From positions 38,715 through 102,714 of the forward strand of contig DAHZHT010000006.1 in the NCBI GenBank assembly GCA_027406905.1: a DNA stretch of 64,000 nucleotides, written 5' to 3'. The DNA comes from Elusimicrobiota bacterium. GTDB taxonomy: Bacteria; Elusimicrobiota; Elusimicrobia; UBA1565; UBA9628. Positions 24,894 through 34,393 of this stretch are shown one piece after another; within the stretch, counting starts at the first letter, position 1; every line of letters starts with the position of its first letter. The notes beneath the pieces were generated by a model. That model was given only the letters and a program-made list of their open reading frames with translations, was not told the DNA's origin and searched no databases. The position numbers and the translations under genes are program-made.

Positions 24894-26462
24894 ATGAAGA
24901 CCCTGAATGACCTTTTAGATCATGCGGCCCAAAGCGCGGCGCCACGCTCAGGCCTAATGACTGCGGGAAAATTTATTTCTTACGCGGAACTCAAAAGCCG
25001 CGTTCTCTTGACAGCATCGGGCCTCAAAACGAGAGGAATCAAAAAAGGCGATCGCGTCGCCATCGTTCACAGAAACGACCCGGTCTTTATCGAGGCTTAT
25101 TTTTCTCTCTCTCGCCTGGGAGCCGTCGCTGTTCCCATCAACTACATGATCCATAACCCGGAAGAATTGGCCTACATGCTCAATGATTGCGGAGCCGCCG
25201 GCGTCGTTACCCAAAAAGAATTTTTAAAAGGCATCAGAGAAGCCGCCAAAATTTCGCCGCAAGCGCCTCGTCTCTGGATCAGCGACGCTTTGAGTTCGGA
25301 ATGTCATAAGAATGAAGAACCATTCTCGGAACTCTACGCCGATAAAGCCGAAAGTTTCGATTCCTCCATTGCCGAAGATGAGGTTGCCGCCATACTCTAC
25401 ACCTCGGGGACGACCGGCAAACCCAAGGGGGTCATGCTCACTCATAAAAACCTGATTACCAATACTGAAGGCGGCATCGCCCGACTCAATCTCTTTTCTC
25501 ATGATTCCAGCCTCGCTATTTTGCCAATGTTTCACACCTTAGCTTGGACCGCCAATGTTTTGGTCTCTATGCGCTTGGGTTCTCGCTTGGCGATCGCGCC
25601 TTCTATTACCCCTCCCAAGCCGTGGCTAAACCTCATGGCCAAGAGTAAAACCACCTTGTTTTTAGCGGTGCCCCAGATTTATTCTCTCTTAGCGAAATCT
25701 TCTAAAGGGCTTAAAGGCTTTATTTTGCGCCATTGGTATTTCCGAAAGGTGCGAATGGCGGTCTCGGGAGCGGCGCCTCTTCCCGTGGCGACGATTGAAA
25801 ACTTTGAGCGCTCATTTAAATTAAAAATTCTCGAGGGTTATGGGCTCACTGAAACATCGCCGGTCATCACCATCAATTCCCCCGAACGCCCCAAGCCCGG
25901 CAGCGTGGGAAAGCCTATCGAAGGCGTAGAGGTTAAAATCATAGATGATGAAGAGCGCACGCTTAAAGCCGGAGAAGAAGGCGAAATCTGCGCGCGAGGC
26001 AATTGCGTAATGAAAGGATACTACAACCTCCCCGAAGAGACAAAGAAAACCTTTACCAAGGACGGTTGGCTTAAAACCGGAGACATCGGAATTTTAGACG
26101 AGGAGGGATATCTCTTCATCCGCGACCGCAAAAAAGACATGATTATCATCAAGGGGCTTAAAGTTTTTTCGGCTCAAGTCGAGGCGGTTCTGGCGGAAAA
26201 CCCTGAAATCCTCGAGTCCGCCGTCATCGGCGTGCCCGATGAGCATGGAGATGAAATTATTAAGGCCTTTATCGTTCTCAAGCCGGGCTCTAAAGAAGAC
26301 AAATCCTCTCTCATGAAATACTGCCGGGAAAAATTTGATTCTTACAAACGCCCGCGCGATATAGAGATTGTCGAGTCCTTGCCCAAAAACTCGCTTCAGA
26401 AAATTCTCAAAAGGACCTTGCGCGAAATGGAAATCAAAAAGCGCGCGGCGTCTGTCGGTTAA
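24894..26462 (+). CDS. AMP-forming acyl-CoA synthetase (long-chain fatty acid ligase type)
   Basis: The 522-residue enzyme activates a carboxylic acid via acyl-AMP to acyl-CoA. Signatures are the P-loop ILYTSGTTGKPKGVMLTH, YGLTETSPVI, the DGWLKTGDIG motif, the hinge near RDRKKDMI and the C-terminal lysine in NSLQKILKRTLRE. It most resembles FadD-type ligases. The substrate is not determined by the sequence. It is followed immediately by the nucleotidyltransferase gene. Confidence 0.93.
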   Translation: MKTLNDLLDHAAQSAAPRSGLMTAGKFISYAELKSRVLLTASGLKTRGIKKGDRVAIVHRNDPVFIEAYFSLSRLGAVAVPINYMIHNPEELAYMLNDCGAAGVVTQKEFLKGIREAAKISPQAPRLWISDALSSECHKNEEPFSELYADKAESFDSSIAEDEVAAILYTSGTTGKPKGVMLTHKNLITNTEGGIARLNLFSHDSSLAILPMFHTLAWTANVLVSMRLGSRLAIAPSITPPKPWLNLMAKSKTTLFLAVPQIYSLLAKSSKGLKGFILRHWYFRKVRMAVSGAAPLPVATIENFERSFKLKILEGYGLTETSPVITINSPERPKPGSVGKPIEGVEVKIIDDEERTLKAGEEGEICARGNCVMKGYYNLPEETKKTFTKDGWLKTGDIGILDEEGYLFIRDRKKDMIIIKGLKVFSAQVEAVLAENPEILESAVIGVPDEHGDEIIKAFIVLKPGSKEDKSSLMKYCREKFDSYKRPRDIEIVESLPKNSLQKILKRTLREMEIKKRAASVG

Positions 26463-26466
26463 GCGA

Positions 26467-27948
26467 GTGTCCGCCCCGATTCTTAAATGGCCTAAGGAGG
26501 CTGCCGAGCTTTTGTCTTCGGCTTCGGCTATCGACCCTGACTTGTTTGCGGTCGGAGGCTCGGTCAGGGATGCCCTTCTTAAACGACCCATTTATGATCT
26601 TGATTTGGCGTCTTTTTCAGCCGCCAATTTATCGAACAAGCTCGCCTCCATTCTTCGGGCGAAAAAAATCACGCTCGATGAAGAAAATGTGGTTTTTCGG
26701 CTGATTCCTTCAAACCGTTACCGGGAAACCCGTCAAATCGACATCGCTCAAATACAAGGAAACAACATCGAAGAGGATCTCAAGCGGCGCGATTTCACCA
26801 TCAACGCAATGGCCTGGTCTTGGTCAAAAAAAATTTTTTTAGACCCGCGCTCGGGAATGAAAGACCTCGCGAAAAAAACCATCCGCTGCGAGTCCGAAAA
26901 AATACTGCGCGCCGATCCTTTGAGAATATTGCGCGCCTTTCGCCAGTCCGCGCAACTTGGCTTTAAGATAGAAAAAAATACCCTCAAACTCATCAAAAGA
27001 GTTAAAGCCTTGACCCTTAAGCCCGCCGGAGAAAGAATCCGAAGCGAAATCTTATCCCTTTTAGAAGTTCCGGGCGCATCCCAACAACTCCTGGCGATGA
27101 ATGAATGCGGGGTTTTAACTTCTCTATTTAAAGATTTGGAGCCTCAGAGAAATACCGCTGTCGAATATTACGGGAAAGGCGGGGTCTTGACCCATTCTGT
27201 AACAGCGGCCCAAAGAGCGGATTTTTTGATGAATAGTCTTGAACTCATTTTCCCCAAAAACTACCCCGCTATCAAAGGATGTAAAAGAAACATCGTCATT
27301 CTCGCTTCTCTTCTCCACGATATCGCCAAGCCCGAGACCGCCCGCGTCGTTAAAGGGCGACTTCATTTTTTCGGACATGATTTATTGGGCGCCGCTAAAG
27401 TCTCTAATCTCCTTGAGGGTCTTCGCTTTTCAAGAGAAGAAATATCTCTCATCCAATCGGCCACGCGCCACCATTTAAGGCCGGGCTATTTGGCCGAGGC
27501 GGAAGAAATCACCGAGAGAAGCCTTTACCGATTCTTTCGAGATACGGGCAAAGACGCGCTTTATACGCTTTTAACCGCATGGGCCGATCATGCCAGCTAT
27601 ATACCGGAAAAGTCGCTCTTAAAATTCTTGCCTCTCGCGAAAAAACCCGTCGGGAAAGATCTGGCAAAAGCCCCGCAAGCTCTAAGAAAGACCCTGCGGC
27701 ATCTCCAAACGGTCAACCTTTTGGTCTCCCGGCTTTTAAACCCCAAAAAAGAAGTCATCCCACCCCCCTTGGTCAATGGAAATGACATCATGAAGGCGCT
27801 TAGAATTTCCCCGGGCCCGGAAGTCGGGAAGATGATTGAGAAAATACGGGAAGAACAAGCCCTAGGCAAAATCAGGACGCGAGAAGAAGCCCTCCATTTT
27901 TTAAGCGCCCTTCACCGCCATGAACTTGCCAGGCGAAGCGGCACCTGA
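26467..27948 (+). CDS. CCA-adding enzyme / poly(A) polymerase family nucleotidyltransferase with HD domain
   Basis: The 493-residue protein has the class II nucleotidyltransferase head (FAVGGSVRDALLKRPIYDLDL with the DxD metal pair), the motif RRDFTINAMAW, the RNA-binding helices (RADPLRILRAFRQSAQLGF), and a C-terminal HD domain with LLHDIAKP and HFFGHDLLGA. It adds or repairs tRNA 3'-CCA ends, or adds A or CC in a split system. Neither tRNA gene in this window encodes CCA, which fits a need for CCA addition. The start is taken as GTG 26467, four bases after the ligase stop; a longer frame begins within the ligase gene. The 3' end overlaps the next convergent gene by 37 bp. Confidence 0.85.
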   Translation: MSAPILKWPKEAAELLSSASAIDPDLFAVGGSVRDALLKRPIYDLDLASFSAANLSNKLASILRAKKITLDEENVVFRLIPSNRYRETRQIDIAQIQGNNIEEDLKRRDFTINAMAWSWSKKIFLDPRSGMKDLAKKTIRCESEKILRADPLRILRAFRQSAQLGFKIEKNTLKLIKRVKALTLKPAGERIRSEILSLLEVPGASQQLLAMNECGVLTSLFKDLEPQRNTAVEYYGKGGVLTHSVTAAQRADFLMNSLELIFPKNYPAIKGCKRNIVILASLLHDIAKPETARVVKGRLHFFGHDLLGAAKVSNLLEGLRFSREEISLIQSATRHHLRPGYLAEAEEITERSLYRFFRDTGKDALYTLLTAWADHASYIPEKSLLKFLPLAKKPVGKDLAKAPQALRKTLRHLQTVNLLVSRLLNPKKEVIPPPLVNGNDIMKALRISPGPEVGKMIEKIREEQALGKIRTREEALHFLSALHRHELARRSGT

Positions 27949-29930
27949 CAGCGATCCGCAAAATAAGGGATCAAGGCCTTGATAAATGAAACCTGCTTTT
28001 CCGCCGCTTCTTCTCCCGCTTGGATAATTTCCCTCGCACGATGGAGATCGCTCCAGGAAAACCCCTTAATATCCGGCTGAATGACGACTTGAGAAAGTCC
28101 GGAACGCGATTTGGCGATTTCATATTCCGCCGTATAAATCATATGAAAAAAAACGCGGGCAAGGCTTGGGGCGCCAAAAAAAGCGGGCGTTTCAGAAACT
28201 TCCGGATTATGATTTTTTCTACTGGTGTAGCTGGAAGCCGGCAAAGTCAAGTTAATTGAAATTAGAACATCCGCGCCTTGATCGGAAACCACGCGAACGG
28301 GAACGGGATTAACCAACCCCCCGTCGATGAGATATCTCCCATTCATCAAATAAGGCTCAAAGATAACCGGCAAGCTTGAGCTGGCCCGAACCGCTTCCGC
28401 CAAATTCCCCTCATTGATGACGATTTCCTCTCCGGTTTCAATATCGGTGGCCACACAAGCGAAAGGGATCTCGCAATCGGAAAATTTTTTTTGCCCGAAA
28501 AGAGATCGGTAAAGGTTAAGCAAAGATTCTCCCGAAAAAATCCCCGAGCGGGGAACGCTTAAATCAAGGAAAAGCCGGCTATACATCCAAAATTTGTCAA
28601 TACGCAAGGCGACATTCTCCATTTCCTCCGGCTCCATTCCCACCGCCGCCAAGCCGCCAATCAAAGCGCCCATAGAAGTGCCGGAGACAAGGTCAATGGG
28701 AATTCCCTCCCGCTTAAAAACTTTTAGAACTCCGATAATGGAATATCCCAAAGCCGCTCCGGAACCGCAGGCAAGACCGATTCGAATATGCCCTAAACGG
28801 CGAGCTAAACGCTCTATAGAGGAACGGGTTTTCGGAGAAGTTTCAAGAGATTCATAAATTCCGGATCCGGAGTTCATTTTCTCCTTAATGGCGGAATTCC
28901 AGGGAATGACTAAATCCCGGCCTTGCCCGGCGCGCAAAACATCTTCCGGCGGGTTATCTCCGCACCAGGCGCGAAGAAGCCTTGATTCAGGGACCAAGGG
29001 AGAAAATTCTTCCTCTAATTTTCGATATTGTGATAAGCAGGAAATCGAACCTAACAAGACGACCTTGTCGGCCTCAAGCAAAACTTTTTCTTCGACAGGC
29101 CCCACGGGTCCGCTTAAGCTCACTAACACCAGGTCATGAGTCTCACGCAAAAAATTGACAAAAAGGTAAATGCCCGACAAAAGGCTGCCCGACAGATTCT
29201 CGGCCGGAATGCTTAAAACTTCAAGGCCCGAGGCATGCTGCTGGGACAAGGTCCGAATCCGCCCCGGATCCCGTAAGTTCATGCTCAAAAGAAGCTGCCG
29301 GGTCACCGGAGGAGATTTAAAGCCCAAGTACTGGGCCACGGCCCCGGCATCGGGATTCATGTCTATCAGCAAAACCCTTCGGCGCGTTTGTTCCAGCAGC
29401 TGAAGTCCGAGATGCACGCTCAACAAATGCCTCTCCTCGGTCTCGCAAGCGCAGTAAAAAGCGAAAAACTGGGTTGACTCCGCCAATTTCTTTGGTGTTC
29501 CGCGCGTTGTCTGAATCAAGCGCTTGGTCAGGACATGGGTGAGGTGAACGGAAATCGAGGGGTTTTCTACCAAAATTTCATGGAAATCCTGGCGCGGAAG
29601 CTTGAGAAATTCGCAGGTGCTCACCAGTTGAACGCTGGCTGTCCGGCGCTCTCCTGTCAAAACGCCGCCTTCTCCCAAGGTCTCGCCTCGCCCTAAAAAG
29701 GCGTCAACGACTTCTTCATTTCCCCTTAAATGAACGATACGCACCAACCCCGAGGCGATGATAAAAAGATCATCTGGCTCATCGCCTTGTCTAAAGAGAG
29801 TCGCGCCCTTGGGCAAGGACAATAACTGCATTTTTTGGGCGATTTTCCGCAATTCTTCCTTAGATAGGCCGGAAAAAATAGGAATACCCGCCAGAAACAA
29901 CTCCCATGCGGAAACCTCTTCCGGGGTCAT
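27912..29930 (-). CDS. NTE-type patatin phospholipase with cyclic-nucleotide-binding and P-loop-like domains
   Basis: The 672-residue protein has three parts. Residues 1-150 form a cyclic-nucleotide-binding domain (IIASGLVRIVHLRG, GRGETLGEGGVL, ERRTASVQLVSTCEFLKL). Residues about 155-390 resemble ParA/MinD (RRRVLLIDMNPDAG; HDLVLVSLSGPVG) but have no GK[ST] P-loop. Residues about 395-672 are a patatin domain with the glycine-rich oxyanion segment IGLACGSGAALGYS, the nucleophile in VSGTSMGA and the Asp in IDGGLVNPVPV. This is the architecture of neuropathy target esterase relatives, with one CNB. It likely hydrolyses lysophospholipids at the inner membrane. TATACT lies six bases before its ATG. 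Confidence 0.85.
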   Translation of the reverse strand: MTPEEVSAWELFLAGIPIFSGLSKEELRKIAQKMQLLSLPKGATLFRQGDEPDDLFIIASGLVRIVHLRGNEEVVDAFLGRGETLGEGGVLTGERRTASVQLVSTCEFLKLPRQDFHEILVENPSISVHLTHVLTKRLIQTTRGTPKKLAESTQFFAFYCACETEERHLLSVHLGLQLLEQTRRRVLLIDMNPDAGAVAQYLGFKSPPVTRQLLLSMNLRDPGRIRTLSQQHASGLEVLSIPAENLSGSLLSGIYLFVNFLRETHDLVLVSLSGPVGPVEEKVLLEADKVVLLGSISCLSQYRKLEEEFSPLVPESRLLRAWCGDNPPEDVLRAGQGRDLVIPWNSAIKEKMNSGSGIYESLETSPKTRSSIERLARRLGHIRIGLACGSGAALGYSIIGVLKVFKREGIPIDLVSGTSMGALIGGLAAVGMEPEEMENVALRIDKFWMYSRLFLDLSVPRSGIFSGESLLNLYRSLFGQKKFSDCEIPFACVATDIETGEEIVINEGNLAEAVRASSSLPVIFEPYLMNGRYLIDGGLVNPVPVRVVSDQGADVLISINLTLPASSYTSRKNHNPEVSETPAFFGAPSLARVFFHMIYTAEYEIAKSRSGLSQVVIQPDIKGFSWSDLHRAREIIQAGEEAAEKQVSFIKALIPYFADRCQVPLRLASSWR

Positions 29931-29936
29931 AGCTTT

Positions 29937-29965
29937 AGTATAATGCCAAAAGGGCGTTAGCGCAA
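29937..29965 (-). promoter_or_regulatory. Promoter of the patatin/CNB gene, leaderless type
   Basis: On the minus strand TTGCGC (29965-29960), a 17 bp spacer and TATACT (29942-29937) precede the ATG by six bases, with no ribosome-binding site. Confidence 0.55.
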
Positions 29966-29979
29966 CCCTAAGGCTTGGA

Positions 29980-30516
29980 TCAACGTGTCAAAGATTGGCA
30001 AGCTAAAAGCGCGATGACGGTCTTAGAATCCTTGATTTCGCCGCGGTAGAGAAGTCTGAGCGCATCATCAAGAGATATCACGATTCTATCGATAAATTCG
30101 TCGTCATCGGGCGAGCTGGGCCCAGGTTTTATTTTTCGAGCGATAAACAGATGCAAAATTTCATTAGCGAAAGCCGGCGTCGGCCAGTAACTCAACAGAG
30201 GCTCCATACGCCCGCCGAAATACCCGGTTTCTTCTTTCAATTCTCTTCTAGCGCAAACGACAGGGTTTTCGCCGCGAGTCAATTTTCCCGCCGGAATTTC
30301 CAAAGTCACCTCGCGCACGGGATAGCGGTATTGTTTCACCATCACGATTCTCTTTGGGTCAATGAAAGGAACGATGCCCACCGCCCCGGGATGGTCAAGA
30401 TATTCACGGGTCGCCGTTTTCCCGTTGGGAAGCCGGACACTATCGACGCAAAAGTCGACGGCGCTGCCGCGATAAACCCGGCGGGTTCTCAAACGTTTCT
30501 CCAAAAGATGCTTCAT
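29980..30516 (-). CDS. Nudix hydrolase, ADP-ribose pyrophosphatase type
   Basis: The 178-residue protein has the Nudix box GKLTRGENPVVCARRELKEETGY, preceded by EIPAG as in ADP-ribose pyrophosphatases (NudF type) and followed by a PTPAF motif near 115, also typical of that subgroup. It probably splits ADP-ribose to AMP and ribose 5-phosphate. Its promoter has TATACT six bases before the ATG. Confidence 0.9.
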   Translation of the reverse strand: MKHLLEKRLRTRRVYRGSAVDFCVDSVRLPNGKTATREYLDHPGAVGIVPFIDPKRIVMVKQYRYPVREVTLEIPAGKLTRGENPVVCARRELKEETGYFGGRMEPLLSYWPTPAFANEILHLFIARKIKPGPSSPDDDEFIDRIVISLDDALRLLYRGEIKDSKTVIALLACQSLTR

Positions 30517-30522
30517 CGTTTA

Positions 30523-30551
30523 AGTATAGCGGGATAAAGCGCGACATGCAA
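30523..30551 (-). promoter_or_regulatory. Promoter of the Nudix gene, overlapping the dnaE start
   Basis: On the minus strand TTGCAT (30551-30546), a 17 bp spacer and TATACT (30528-30523) precede the Nudix ATG by six bases. The -35 box includes the start codon of the divergent dnaE gene. Confidence 0.55.
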
Positions 30552-33500
30552 CCAGAATTTGTTCACCTGCATAATCACTCCGAATATTCCTTGATGGATG
30601 GGCTGATCCGTCTCAGCGATAATTCCGGCCATCCCTCATCCGCGCTGGAAGCTCTCGCGAAACAAAAAACCCGCGCCTTTGCTCTGACCGATCACGGAAA
30701 CATGTATGGGGCCATCGAATTTTACCGCAACTGTTCGCAAGTGGGAATCATTCCCATCATTGGATGCGAGATGTATTTCGCGAAAGGCTCACGCTTTGAT
30801 CGCGGTCATTCTCAAAAAGAAAATTGCCACCTCACCGTTTTGGCGCGAAATCTGGAAGGCTATCAAAATTTGATGGCCCTGGTCAGCAAGGGTTATTCGG
30901 AAGGATATTACTATGACCCGAGAATCGACAAGGAGCTTTTAGCCAAACATTCCAAAGGCCTCATCGTCTTGTCCGGATGCCTTAAATCCGAAATCAGCCA
31001 GTTAATCGTCTCGGGAAACTTGGTCGAAGCGGAAAAGTTATGCGCCTGGTTTAGAGACGCTCTCGATCCCGACTGCTTTTACCTTGAAATCATGGATCAC
31101 GGCATAGAAAAGCAACAGCAGGTTCTCAAGGCTCTGTTAGAGGTCCACGCCAAAACCAATATCCCGCTGATCGCCACCAACGACTGCCACTATTCCCACG
31201 CTTCCGATCATGACGCCCATGACGCGCGGGTCTGTATCGCCACCGGGAGAAAAATCGAGGATACCGATCGGCTCAAATTCGAGAGTCATCAATTTTATCT
31301 CAAAACCGCGGAAGAAATGCACAAACTATTTTCTTTCGCTCCCCAGGCCCTGAGCAATACCCTCAAAGTCGCCGAGATGTGCCATTTGAAAATTCCGATG
31401 GACCAGTTGATGTTGCCGCAGTTCGAGGTCCCGGAAGGATTTACTCAAGATTCTTTCCTTGAGAAGCTTTGCGTGGACGGACTTAAAAAGCGGCTAGGCG
31501 AAACCATCCCGACCAACTATCAAGAACGATTAAGCTATGAATTGTCGGTCATTAAGAGAATGGGGTTTTCCGGATATTTTTTAATCGTCAGCGATTTCAT
31601 TCAATACGCGCGCTCTCAAAATATTCCGGTCGGGCCCGGTCGAGGTTCCGGAGCCGGCGCCTTGGTGGCCTACGCTCTTAAAATCACCAACATCGACCCC
31701 ATTCAAAACCGACTGCTGTTTGAAAGATTTCTCAATCCCGACCGAAAGTCAATGCCGGATCTTGATATTGATTTCGCCGACACGGGGAGAGACCGGGTCA
31801 TCGCCTATGTCCGTCAAAAATATGGCGAGGGAAATGTCGCCCAAATCATCACCTTTGGGTCCTTGGGAGCGAAACTCGTCATCCGAGATGTGGCCCGGGT
31901 CATGGGGCTTCCCATTTCAGAAGCCGACCGAATCGCCAAGACGATTCCTGGCGGCCCCAACGTTACTTTGCACGAAGAACTTAAGAATAATTCGGATTTA
32001 AAAGAGGCGATCAAAAATCCTTCCATCAAAAGGCTCATCGATCTGGCCTTAAAATTGGAAGGGCTCAAGCGTCATACCGGCGTTCACGCCGCGGGGACCG
32101 TCATCACTAAAGAGCCAGTCGTCCGCTATTCCCCCCTGGCCAAAAGCGCTCATTCCGATGTCACGACAACCCAATATGACGGAGATTCTCTCGCCAAACT
32201 CGGACTTCTAAAAATTGATTTCTTGGGTTTAAGGACTCTTTCGATTATTGACGGCGCCGTTCGCCTTATTCGAGAGAGAAAAGACCCTCGATTCGATATC
32301 GAAAACATCCCAATGTCCGATCAAAAAACCTTCGAGCTTTTGCGCTCTGCCCAAGCCCTCGGGGTGTTTCAATTGGACTCCAAGGGCATTCGCAATCTCT
32401 TACGCAATCTAAAGCCCAACACTTTTGAAGACATCGTCAGCGTCATCGCTCTTTTCAGGCCGGGCCCGATGCAATCTGGAATGCTGGATATGTTTGTCGA
32501 GCGAAAAAACGGGCGCAAGAAAATTTCTTATGCGCATCCCCTTCTTGAACCCATCTTGAAAGAAACCTACGGGTGCGTGGTCTTTCAAGAGCAGGTGATG
32601 GAAATCGCCAAAAAACTCGCCAACTTTACCCCCGGACAAGCCGACAGCCTCAGAAAAGCCATGGGGAAAAAAATTCCGGAGGAAATAGAGAAGCTCAGAA
32701 ATGATTTCATTAAGGGAGCCTCCGCTCATTCTATCGACAAAACTCTGGCCGACAAGATTTATGACCAGCTCGTCGAATTTGGCGGATATGGATTCAACAA
32801 ATCCCATTCTGCGGCCTATGGGCTCGTGGCTTATCAAACCGCCTATTTAAAAGCTAATTTTCCTCTGGAATTCATGACAGCTCTTCTCACCTCGGAAATC
32901 GGCCATTCCTCGGTCCAGGTCGAAGGGAAAGAGAACAAATTAGTCGTCTATATCGAAGAAGCGGAAAGAATGGGCCTTCGCGTTTTGCCGCCGGATGTCA
33001 AATCCTCGGAAGTTTTTTTCGCGCCCGAAGGCGACAATTCCATCCGCTTTGGCCTTGTCGCGATAAAAAATGTCGGGCACGCGGCGGCGGAAGAAATTGT
33101 CCATGCCCGAAAAGAAAAGAACTTCTCATCCTGGGGAGATTTTATAGGCCGCATGGGCGGACAAGCCTTAAACAAACGCTCGCTTGAATCTTTGATTAAA
33201 GCGGGAGCCGCCGACAGCCTTGATGCTGAAAAAGATATTTTGCTCAAGCGCTCTCGCCTTTTAGCTGAAATAGAAAATTCAAGCCGCGCCCAATCCTCCC
33301 GGCAAAAAGACATAGAAAGCGGCCAGGGTCTTCTCTTTTCATCCGAAGAAGTCGCGCCAACCTTAAACCAAGAATCCAAAAAATTCGCCGTCTTTAATGA
33401 ATCCGACATCCTGAAGTTTGAAAAAGAGGTGCTAGGGTTTTATCTCTCAGGCCATCCTCTGACTCCTCTTAAAGAGCGTTTGCTGAAATTATCAACCTGC

Positions 33501-34031
33501 CCCATTTCAGAGTTGTCGAACGCTCCATCGGAAAATATCCGCCTTGCCGGAATCATCACCCAGGTCACGAAAATGACCGCCAAACGCAGCAAAGAGCCTT
33601 GGGCCAAGGCTACTCTTGAAGACTTAAGCGGAGAAATCTCCCTCTTGGCTTTTCCGCGCATTTACGCGAGCTTAGGGCCGGAAAAGATAAAAACGGGCCT
33701 TATCGTAATCGCCTCTGGAAGACTCAACGACAAAGAAGAAGACGGCGGCGAAAAAGAGCTGATCGTCGAATCCATAGAAGATTTTGAGGCGGCCTGGCAA
33801 AAAAAGCAATTTCTCCAAATCAACCTCGACGATGCCCCTAAAGAAGAGACCTTGATATCTCTTCGGGAAAATCTCGAAAGCCACCCCGGCCCCTCCAAAG
33901 TTTTCCTGGAGATCAAGGGATCGGGCGGGGTTTTGGAACTAGATTATTGCGTCAACATCAATCAAAATTTGTTAAAATCCATCGAAGCCCTTTTGGGCCA
34001 ATCCTCATGGCAGATCAAAAGCGAATCTTAA
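30546..34031 (+). CDS. dnaE: DNA polymerase III alpha subunit
   Basis: The 1161-residue replicative polymerase has an N-terminal PHP domain with an apparently intact metal-site motif (HLHNHSEYSLMDG, TDHGNMYGA), the polymerase palm with GPGRGSGAGALVAYAL and the catalytic MPDLDIDFAD, the tau/beta-binding region and a C-terminal OB fold (NIRLAGIITQVTKMTAKRSKEPWAKATLEDLSGEI). This is the DnaE1 form, with no built-in 3'-5' exonuclease. It overlaps the response regulator by 25 bp. No ribosome-binding site is evident. Confidence 0.97.
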   Translation: MQPEFVHLHNHSEYSLMDGLIRLSDNSGHPSSALEALAKQKTRAFALTDHGNMYGAIEFYRNCSQVGIIPIIGCEMYFAKGSRFDRGHSQKENCHLTVLARNLEGYQNLMALVSKGYSEGYYYDPRIDKELLAKHSKGLIVLSGCLKSEISQLIVSGNLVEAEKLCAWFRDALDPDCFYLEIMDHGIEKQQQVLKALLEVHAKTNIPLIATNDCHYSHASDHDAHDARVCIATGRKIEDTDRLKFESHQFYLKTAEEMHKLFSFAPQALSNTLKVAEMCHLKIPMDQLMLPQFEVPEGFTQDSFLEKLCVDGLKKRLGETIPTNYQERLSYELSVIKRMGFSGYFLIVSDFIQYARSQNIPVGPGRGSGAGALVAYALKITNIDPIQNRLLFERFLNPDRKSMPDLDIDFADTGRDRVIAYVRQKYGEGNVAQIITFGSLGAKLVIRDVARVMGLPISEADRIAKTIPGGPNVTLHEELKNNSDLKEAIKNPSIKRLIDLALKLEGLKRHTGVHAAGTVITKEPVVRYSPLAKSAHSDVTTTQYDGDSLAKLGLLKIDFLGLRTLSIIDGAVRLIRERKDPRFDIENIPMSDQKTFELLRSAQALGVFQLDSKGIRNLLRNLKPNTFEDIVSVIALFRPGPMQSGMLDMFVERKNGRKKISYAHPLLEPILKETYGCVVFQEQVMEIAKKLANFTPGQADSLRKAMGKKIPEEIEKLRNDFIKGASAHSIDKTLADKIYDQLVEFGGYGFNKSHSAAYGLVAYQTAYLKANFPLEFMTALLTSEIGHSSVQVEGKENKLVVYIEEAERMGLRVLPPDVKSSEVFFAPEGDNSIRFGLVAIKNVGHAAAEEIVHARKEKNFSSWGDFIGRMGGQALNKRSLESLIKAGAADSLDAEKDILLKRSRLLAEIENSSRAQSSRQKDIESGQGLLFSSEEVAPTLNQESKKFAVFNESDILKFEKEVLGFYLSGHPLTPLKERLLKLSTCPISELSNAPSENIRLAGIITQVTKMTAKRSKEPWAKATLEDLSGEISLLAFPRIYASLGPEKIKTGLIVIASGRLNDKEEDGGEKELIVESIEDFEAAWQKKQFLQINLDDAPKEETLISLRENLESHPGPSKVFLEIKGSGGVLELDYCVNINQNLLKSIEALLGQSSWQIKSES

Positions 34032-34393
34032 TTGCCGATGACGACCCGGAACTGTTGGAGTTGCTAAAAACCGCGCTGGGATACCAGAACCACGAAATTA
34101 CTCCCGTCAGCGACGGAAGGCAAGCCCTCCAAACGGCCTTATCTGGCAAATTCGATCTTGTCATTTTAGACGTCATGATGCCTTATATTGACGGCTATCA
34201 CGTCGCCCATGAAATTTCCGACAAATTGGGAGAGAAATGCCCCCCCATTCTCATCATGAGCAGTCGCGACGTCCATAAAGAAAAGGGAATCGCCTTGATG
34301 AGCGGGGCGGAAGCCATTTTGCAAAAGCCATTTGAAATCGCGGCTTTTCAAAGTAAAGTCGCAGAAATATTAAAACGGCCTCAAGCGCAATGA
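34007..34393 (+). CDS. Receiver-only response regulator
   Basis: The 128-residue protein is a CheY-like receiver with no output domain. The acidic pocket is in ILIADDDPE, the phosphoacceptor Asp in LVILDVMMP, the conserved Ser/Thr in ILIMSSRD and the Lys in ILQKPFE. The start is ATG 34007, inside the end of dnaE; a longer frame from 33947 is not supported. It is coupled to the next gene by a four-base overlap. Its partner kinase is not nearby. Confidence 0.9.
   Translation: MADQKRILIADDDPELLELLKTALGYQNHEITPVSDGRQALQTALSGKFDLVILDVMMPYIDGYHVAHEISDKLGEKCPPILIMSSRDVHKEKGIALMSGAEAILQKPFEIAAFQSKVAEILKRPQAQ

Noticed and set aside
33947..34006. Longer response regulator from 33947
   Set aside because: It lies inside dnaE; the receiver domain begins at ATG 34007.
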